Shown one piece after another: positions 5,784 through 10,041 of a DNA stretch of 10,041 nucleotides. The first letter of the stretch is position 1, and the number at the start of each line of letters is the position of its first letter. Both the position numbers and the translations under genes were made by a program. The DNA lies in contig JACPIL010000001.1 in the NCBI GenBank assembly GCA_016188105.1, positions 1 to 10,041 of the forward strand, given 5' to 3'. The DNA is from Candidatus Woesearchaeota archaeon (GTDB lineage: Archaea > Nanobdellota > Nanobdellia > Woesearchaeales > GW2011-AR9). The notes under the pieces are model-generated. The model saw only the letters and a program-made list of their open reading frames with translations, was not told the DNA's origin and did not search any database.

Positions 5784-5792
5784 AATATAAAG
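5784..5792 (-). promoter_or_regulatory. Candidate TATA box for the membrane-protein/OB/pop5/psmA operon
   Basis: Leftward the sequence is CTTTATATT behind AAGTAAA, giving a predicted leader of about 16 nt. A second box, GTATATTT at 5775-5768, is centred 26 nt from the ATG and would make a leaderless message. Which one is used cannot be decided. The gap 5746-5866 also carries the promoter of the rightward gene. Confidence 0.4.
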
Positions 5793-5833
5793 TTTACTTT
5801 ATTTTCGAGGGAAATAGATTTTCTATCGCCATA

Positions 5834-5847
5834 ATTCTTTTAAGAAT
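5834..5847 (+). promoter_or_regulatory. Candidate TATA box inside a short inverted repeat, upstream of the kinase fusion gene
   Basis: CTTTTAAG at 5837-5844 is centred about 26 nt before the ATG at 5867, the spacing of a leaderless archaeal promoter. It lies within ATTCTT-TT-AAGAAT, a 6-2-6 inverted repeat. The GGAG at 5861-5864 is only two bases from the ATG, too close to act as an ordinary Shine-Dalgarno, which favours leaderless initiation. Confidence 0.35.
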
Positions 5848-5866
5848 CAAAACTGATACAGGAGCC

Positions 5867-7003
5867 ATGTATAATCCTAACTCATCTCAGAGGAAGCGTA
5901 TCATTACTATTTCTGGCACTCCGTGTTCGGGCAAATCAACAGTAAATGATATTTTAGCACAGGAGCTAGGATATCAAACCCACTCCCTAGGATCATGGGT
6001 TAAAAAGATGGCTTTGGAACAGGGGAAGACTCCGGAAAAATTTTACAAAGAGAATAAAATAGAAGTAGATGGCCAGATAGTTGGCCTAGACCAGTATCTT
6101 GATTCTTGGCAGCAGCAGTTGGGCGAACGACAAGAAAGATTTATTCTTGATTCGCGGTTAGGATTTTACTTTGTTCCGCAATCTTTCAGGGTTTTTCTGT
6201 CCTGTGATCCGGAGGTAGCAGCAGATCGAGTCCACCAAAAAAGGCAAGCTAATCCCAACTACGCCACACTAGAACAAACTTTACAAACACTGCGAGAACG
6301 AGAAGCTTTCGAAAAAGAAAATTATGCTGAAAAATATGGCATCCCTGATTTTCGATTGCCCTTCCATTACGACTTGCCTGTCGATACTACGACTAAAACA
6401 CCAGAAGAAGTTGCAGGGCAAATTGTACAACACTATCGGATATATGCGCGAGTAACCAGAGAGATAGAAATAGCCTGCTGGGCTCAAAAGATGATAGTTG
6501 CCAAGAGTTTTCCGTATAAGAGCGGCCCAATAACTGGAGGTAGATCGCTTTATGAAGCCATGAAAGAGCATGGAGTCAGAAAGAAGGAAGATTTACCAAA
6601 AGAAGTTTTTGAGAGAATACGACAAGAAAATGTCCAACGAAGCGAAATCTTAGAAAAAGATTGGTGCTTCCGACAGGAAGGTCCAGCCCTTCTCCCTGGA
6701 AAACTTGGATCAGCCGATGTGTGGTCTCAGCGAGATTACGTAGACTTATCAAAAGAAGTGATGCGATTGAAAGCTACCGAATTTATCTTTGAAGATGGCT
6801 GGGAATATTCAAATGGGAGTGTAGAAGAATTTCTCCTGGCATTGAAGCTAAAGCGGCCGATGTTTGATCAGCAAGGAAATTTATTAGAAAAAGAAAGAGG
6901 GATTGGTTTGTTAGAAGCAGCCGTTACCTGGATACATCAACCACCAGAAGCGGATTGTCCTAAACTAGATTTCTTGTTAGAGCAATTGAAGAGAATGATC
7001 TAA
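5867..7003 (+). CDS. Cytidylate kinase-like domain fused to a nucleoside 2-deoxyribosyltransferase-like (DUF4406-like) domain
   Basis: A 378-residue two-domain protein. Residues about 10-190 look like archaeal cytidylate kinase: P-loop GTPCSGKST (17-25), a Cmk-like helical segment (WVKKMALEQGKTPEKFYKEN), then FILDSRLGFYF (92-102) and VFLSCDPEVAADRV (109-122). Archaeal Cmk is normally about 180 residues and ends there. The extra 180 residues end with a block resembling the NDT/DUF4406 superfamily: WSQRDYVDLSKEVMRL (286-301) and FEDGWEYSNGSVEEFLLAL (308-326), where S315, G317 and E321 fit the SxGxxxE pattern and E321 would be the catalytic glutamate. Family chemistry would be cleavage or exchange of an N-glycosidic bond in a deoxynucleoside or nucleotide. 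The kinase half is well supported, though NMP specificity is uncertain; the C-terminal call is tentative. It is the only rightward gene and its stop overlaps glyS. Confidence 0.75.
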   Translation: MYNPNSSQRKRIITISGTPCSGKSTVNDILAQELGYQTHSLGSWVKKMALEQGKTPEKFYKENKIEVDGQIVGLDQYLDSWQQQLGERQERFILDSRLGFYFVPQSFRVFLSCDPEVAADRVHQKRQANPNYATLEQTLQTLREREAFEKENYAEKYGIPDFRLPFHYDLPVDTTTKTPEEVAGQIVQHYRIYARVTREIEIACWAQKMIVAKSFPYKSGPITGGRSLYEAMKEHGVRKKEDLPKEVFERIRQENVQRSEILEKDWCFRQEGPALLPGKLGSADVWSQRDYVDLSKEVMRLKATEFIFEDGWEYSNGSVEEFLLALKLKRPMFDQQGNLLEKERGIGLLEAAVTWIHQPPEADCPKLDFLLEQLKRMI

Positions 7004-8517
7004 CTGACAACTTTTCCGAGCGTCTCCAAATTTTCTCCAGTATAGATCTTTTCCAAGGTTTTTATCAATTCGCTGATCTTAACCCGGATCTGTTTGGTTG
7101 TTTTTCTGCTTCGGAGAGTTACAGTATTGTCTTCTAAGGTTTGAAAATCAACCGTGCAGCAAACTGAAGTTCCAATTTCATCAGCCCGCGCATAACGTCT
7201 GCCTACCGAAGCAGCTTCGTCATAGAAACAGGAAAAATGTTTTTTTACTAGAGAGGATATTTCTTCTGCTTTTATAGTTACTTCCGGTTTATTTTTGACT
7301 AAAGGAAAAACTGCACAGAAAAATGGCGTAACATTCGCGGAAAGATGAAGAACAATATTTCCCCTTTCTTTATCATCGTCATAACCCAGATCGAGTAAGG
7401 AATAAACGTTCCTATCAACCCCGAAGGAGAGCTCTAAAACATGGGGGATGAATTTGCTGCCTGATTCTTCATCGAATATTTCCATTTTTTCTTTAGAGAT
7501 TTTTTCATGTCCTTGAAGGTCGTGATTGGTTCGATAATGTAATCCCCCTGCTTCAGTAAATCCGAATTCTTGTAATTCAATTTCGATGTCAAAGTGAAAT
7601 TTATTGTAGAACGCTCGTTCCTTTTCATCTAATTCGTAGAAGCGTAGTTTTTCTGCGGGTATTTTTAAGAAATCAAAGTAAAACTGCTGGATCTTTACTA
7701 AATGATAAACATAAAATTGCGGCAATCCTTTTGAGACTAATTCTTCTGCACTTCGTTCCTTTACTTGATCTTTGATTCGATCTTCCACTAATAATGTTCT
7801 TAATCGATAATCCTTGACCATTTCAAAATGTGGATGCTGATTCAGCTTTGCCGGGTTGAAAAAAATCTGTAATTCTGCCTGGGTAAATTCCCTTTGGCGA
7901 AGCACAAAGTTCCGCGGAGAAATTTCGTTGCGATATGCTTTTCCGACAACTGCTAAACCAAGCGGGAGTTTTTTCCGCTGCAGTTCATATTGCAGTTTGA
8001 AATTAACAAAAGGCGTCTGTGCGGTTTCTGGACGCAAGTAAGCGCGATTTCCTTTTCCGGTTCCTAAATTAACAGGAAACATCATATTCATGACGGTGAC
8101 TGGTCTTAATTTAGATTGGCATTTTGGACAGACTAAATTGTGTTTTTCAATAAGTTTGGTTAATTGTTCTGGAGAAAGGCCCTCATGACGATTTTTAGTT
8201 TTTGCCTGGATGAAATGATCGGCCCGTTCAGAGAAATCACACTTGGAACAATCTACAATAGGATCAATAAAGTTTTCTAAATGTCCGGAAGCTTTGAAAA
8301 CATTTTCGTGCATGATATTTGCGCCTTCGATCTCAAAGAAGTTGTCATGCAAGCTTAAGAAATATTTTCTCCAGACGTTTTCAAAATTGTGCTTCAGCTT
8401 TGTTCCGAGATGCCCATAATCATACAAGCCGGCAATTCCTCCATAAATTTCGGAAGAGGCATACATGAAGCCTTTCTTCTTGCAGAAAGTTGCGATATCT
8501 TGCGCTGAATGAGCCAT
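7000..8517 (-). CDS. glyS: Glycyl-tRNA synthetase, class II (archaeal/eukaryotic dimer type)
   Basis: A 505-residue enzyme charging tRNA-Gly. The N-terminus has GFMYASSEIYGGIAGLYDYG (16-35), typical of the alpha2 type. Two CxxC pairs (C90/C93 and C130/C133) suggest a zinc site in the insertion. LRPETAQ (161-167), motif 2 around AYRNEISPRNFVLRQREF (194-211), GLHYRTNHDL (325-334) and motif 3 around LSFGVDRNVYSLL (363-375, Arg369) make up the class II active site. The anticodon-binding domain has GRRYARADEIGTSVCCTVDF (439-458). At 505 residues it is shorter than most archaeal GlyRS (about 570-600), with the core kept. The ATG at 8517 has no Shine-Dalgarno; a TATA box 27 nt upstream suggests a leaderless message. 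The stop codon overlaps that of the convergent gene. Confidence 0.97.
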   Translation of the reverse strand: MAHSAQDIATFCKKKGFMYASSEIYGGIAGLYDYGHLGTKLKHNFENVWRKYFLSLHDNFFEIEGANIMHENVFKASGHLENFIDPIVDCSKCDFSERADHFIQAKTKNRHEGLSPEQLTKLIEKHNLVCPKCQSKLRPVTVMNMMFPVNLGTGKGNRAYLRPETAQTPFVNFKLQYELQRKKLPLGLAVVGKAYRNEISPRNFVLRQREFTQAELQIFFNPAKLNQHPHFEMVKDYRLRTLLVEDRIKDQVKERSAEELVSKGLPQFYVYHLVKIQQFYFDFLKIPAEKLRFYELDEKERAFYNKFHFDIEIELQEFGFTEAGGLHYRTNHDLQGHEKISKEKMEIFDEESGSKFIPHVLELSFGVDRNVYSLLDLGYDDDKERGNIVLHLSANVTPFFCAVFPLVKNKPEVTIKAEEISSLVKKHFSCFYDEAASVGRRYARADEIGTSVCCTVDFQTLEDNTVTLRSRKTTKQIRVKISELIKTLEKIYTGENLETLGKVVS

Positions 8518-8540
8518 GAATGATTATTATAAGAAGGAAT

Positions 8541-8550
8541 TATTAAAGGT
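8541..8550 (-). promoter_or_regulatory. Candidate BRE/TATA promoter of glyS
   Basis: Leftward the sequence is AAAACC followed by TTTAATA, centred about 27 nt before the glyS ATG, the distance expected for a leaderless archaeal transcript. It lies in the 86-nt gap after rfcL, so glyS has its own promoter whether or not rfcL reads through. Confidence 0.45.
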
Positions 8551-8603
8551 TTTGTTTCCCTGTTTGCTGTTAGTTCTCAATGTTTGAGGAGAGCACTAAA
8601 TTT

Positions 8604-9812
8604 TCATCTTCCTTTCAGCCAGGCCACTTCTTCATCGTTCAATTCCAGTTCCTGGGCAATAGATAATCCTGCATCCTTCCCTCCTTTCTGAAACACAACC
8701 TGTAGATAAGGAATCTGTTGTTCTGCTACTGAGGTAGAAGTATGAGTTCTTGCCGCTAATTTCTGAGCGATTTCTTTTTTCTTGGCATTTTTCATCTTGG
8801 CCTGCCACAATCTTAAAAAACGCATGGTCTGACGGTATGGAATGAATTGAGGATTTTTTTCCTCTTTGGCAGAAGAAATCCCCGCGGTGAGAAGATCGTT
8901 GATGTAAGCCAAGAAACGCCAGTGCTGTCTATTCATAATTCTTCCCTGAAACACATCCGCGCGGGCAAGATGTTCGTATCCCTTGGCTAAGGCTCTTGCA
9001 GATAAGTATTCCTTAGGCATATTCTCATCGATCCAATGGATGGTATCGCGAGGTTCAAGATCGACATTTTCTAAAGCAGGAAGAGCAGTATCTACCGAAG
9101 AAGATTTGAAGATGATCATCAATGCATTGAGGATTGTTTCCGTTCGCTTACGGTCGGAAAGATTGGATACATCAGCAAAGGAAAGATTTTTTGTTTTGGA
9201 GCTGCCTTGAAGATCAATCAATGCAGCGCGCATATCTCCATCAACTTGTCTAGCTAAGGAATTTATTGCTTTTTCATCAAATTTTATCTCCTCCTGCTCA
9301 CAGACCCACTGCAAGCAATGTGAAACTGTTTTGTACTGCAGTTTGTGATAAGGAATTACCTGAGAAGATTTCGCTAGAGCTTTGAATTTGCTATCTTCGA
9401 TATCATTAGCCGTCAGTATCACTGGAAAAGAAGATTTTTCGATAGCTTTGATTAAAGCAGGAATACATCCCCGGTCAGCAACTCCTGAAATATTATCGAC
9501 TTCGTCTATCAATACTATTTTTGGCGTAAAGAAGAGAGATTGCTGTCCAAGAGCAGAGTTAAGAAATTGGGTGATGTTCTCTGCATTGCGTAAATCAGAT
9601 GAATTTAATTCTACCACATCATACTTTAGCTCTTTTGCGATCGCATAGACGGAAGAGGTCTTCCCGCAGCCGATAGGCCCGAGAAGAAGCGCTGCTTTGT
9701 GCTGCTGCTGCCGGTATTGAGTTATAAAATTACGCAATTGCGATACTGCTAATTGCTGGCCAAAGACTTGATCTGCGTTCTTAGGTGCATATTTGATGGT
9801 AAAAAGAGCCAT
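8604..9812 (-). CDS. rfcL: Replication factor C large subunit (clamp loader)
   Basis: A 402-residue AAA+ protein. The N-terminal FTIKYAPKNADQVFGQQ (4-20) is RFC box II-like. Walker A is GPIGCGKT (45-52), Walker B LIDEVD (101-106), sensor 1 LTAND (133-137) and sensor 2 GDMRAAL (192-198); SSD (71-73) precedes the DNA-contact helix. The sequence around HWIDENMP (259-266) and the following helical domain fit RfcL rather than RfcS. With RfcS it loads the PCNA clamp at primer-template junctions. Archaeal RfcL is usually longer (about 450-500) and ends in a Lys-rich tail with a PCNA-binding PIP box; here the protein ends in ELNDEEVAWLKGR with no PIP-like QxxLxxFF. The ATG at 9812 lacks a Shine-Dalgarno but has TCTTAAAA centred 26 nt upstream. 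Confidence 0.93.
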   Translation of the reverse strand: MALFTIKYAPKNADQVFGQQLAVSQLRNFITQYRQQQHKAALLLGPIGCGKTSSVYAIAKELKYDVVELNSSDLRNAENITQFLNSALGQQSLFFTPKIVLIDEVDNISGVADRGCIPALIKAIEKSSFPVILTANDIEDSKFKALAKSSQVIPYHKLQYKTVSHCLQWVCEQEEIKFDEKAINSLARQVDGDMRAALIDLQGSSKTKNLSFADVSNLSDRKRTETILNALMIIFKSSSVDTALPALENVDLEPRDTIHWIDENMPKEYLSARALAKGYEHLARADVFQGRIMNRQHWRFLAYINDLLTAGISSAKEEKNPQFIPYRQTMRFLRLWQAKMKNAKKKEIAQKLAARTHTSTSVAEQQIPYLQVVFQKGGKDAGLSIAQELELNDEEVAWLKGR

Positions 9813-9834
9813 GGATTGCGGGAGACGCAGTAGG

Positions 9835-9842
9835 TTTTAAGA
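9835..9842 (-). promoter_or_regulatory. Weak TATA-like element upstream of rfcL
   Basis: TCTTAAAA on the leftward strand is centred about 26 nt before the rfcL ATG. No ribosome binding site is seen in the 44-nt gap, so leaderless initiation here is plausible, but the match to a TATA consensus is modest. Confidence 0.25.
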
Positions 9843-9856
9843 TTTGCGGCGGAGAT

Positions 9857-10041
9857 TTATTTCCCCCCTGAAAAATACAGCCTCGGCTTGGATCCAGGAG
9901 AACTGTCTGGCGCTTTTTCTGGCAGCAGATAGGGATCTGGATCGGTTAAGGAACGTTCATAGTTTGCCTTAAGATAGGGTTCATATTTAGAAAAGATATC
10001 CATACAAATGTCTGTTCTTCTTTCTTCATTTGATCCTATCA
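9857..10041 (-). CDS. C-terminal end of an unrecognised protein (5' end outside the window)
   Basis: The frame is open from the right edge to a TAA at 9859-9857, giving 60 residues. It is hydrophilic, with a tyrosine-containing segment (FSKYEPYLKANYERSL) followed by a Pro/Asp/Ser-rich tail (DPDPYLLPEKAPDSSPGS) ending FSGGK. The tail looks disordered. No motif allows a function or family call. An internal ATG (residue 13 of the visible part) could start a 48-residue protein, but no ribosome site marks it. It lies 44 nt upstream of rfcL on the same strand. Confidence 0.5.
   Translation of the reverse strand, partial: IGSNEERRTDICMDIFSKYEPYLKANYERSLTDPDPYLLPEKAPDSSPGSKPRLYFSGGK

Noticed and set aside
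8576..8588. Short inverted repeat CTCAA-TGT-TTGAG after rfcL as a terminator
   Set aside because: Only a 5-bp stem with no following T-run; too weak to claim as a terminator.

Overview
The window is a stretch of archaeal core genome. It encodes the exosome ring and cap (Rrp4, Rrp41, Rrp42), the proteasome alpha subunit, RNA polymerase subunit K, the Pop5-type RNase P protein, replication factor C large subunit, a eukaryotic/archaeal-type glycyl-tRNA synthetase, a TrmB-type regulator and a DUF357 protein. Archaeal TATA boxes lie in the gaps. AT-rich sequence, tight packing, a shortened RfcL and GlyRS and a broken-up ancestral superoperon fit a small-genome lineage such as DPANN (for example Woesearchaeota or Pacearchaeota). 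That placement is inference and was not tested by phylogeny.

Layout, left to right. 1-731 (-) is a TrmB-like regulator cut by the left edge. 732-871 is its promoter gap. 872-3636 (-) is a compact operon transcribed rrp4 > rrp41 > rrp42 > rpoK > DUF357, with stop/start overlap or 1-32 nt gaps. 3637-3802 is an AT-rich gap where SBDS would sit in the classical archaeal psmA-SBDS-rrp4-rrp41-rrp42 order. It holds a strong TATA box, T-rich tracts, and an rrp4 leader with a perfect 8-bp inverted repeat placed between a GGAGG and the rrp4 ATG. 3803-5745 (-) is a second operon transcribed: membrane protein with a duplicated helical repeat > single-OB-fold protein > Pop5 > proteasome alpha. 5746-5866 is a divergent promoter gap. 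5867-7003 (+) is the only rightward gene: a cytidylate-kinase-like domain fused to a nucleoside 2-deoxyribosyltransferase-like (DUF4406-like) domain. Its stop codon overlaps that of glyS (7000-8517, -). Then come rfcL (8604-9812, -), which ends without a visible PCNA-binding PIP box, and the C-terminal tail of an unrecognised protein (9857-10041, -) cut by the right edge.

Functionally the leftward genes combine RNA decay (exosome), tRNA 5' processing (Pop5), protein degradation (proteasome), transcription (RpoK), translation (GlyRS) and DNA replication/repair (RFC, OB-fold protein). Most of this is ordinary housekeeping. The parts most worth a second look are the kinase/deoxyribosyltransferase-like fusion, the rrp4 leader, the altered metal-site loop of Rrp41, the repeat-bearing membrane protein heading the OB-fold/Pop5/proteasome operon, and the missing PIP box of RfcL. 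I saw no tRNA, rRNA, CRISPR array or insertion sequence.
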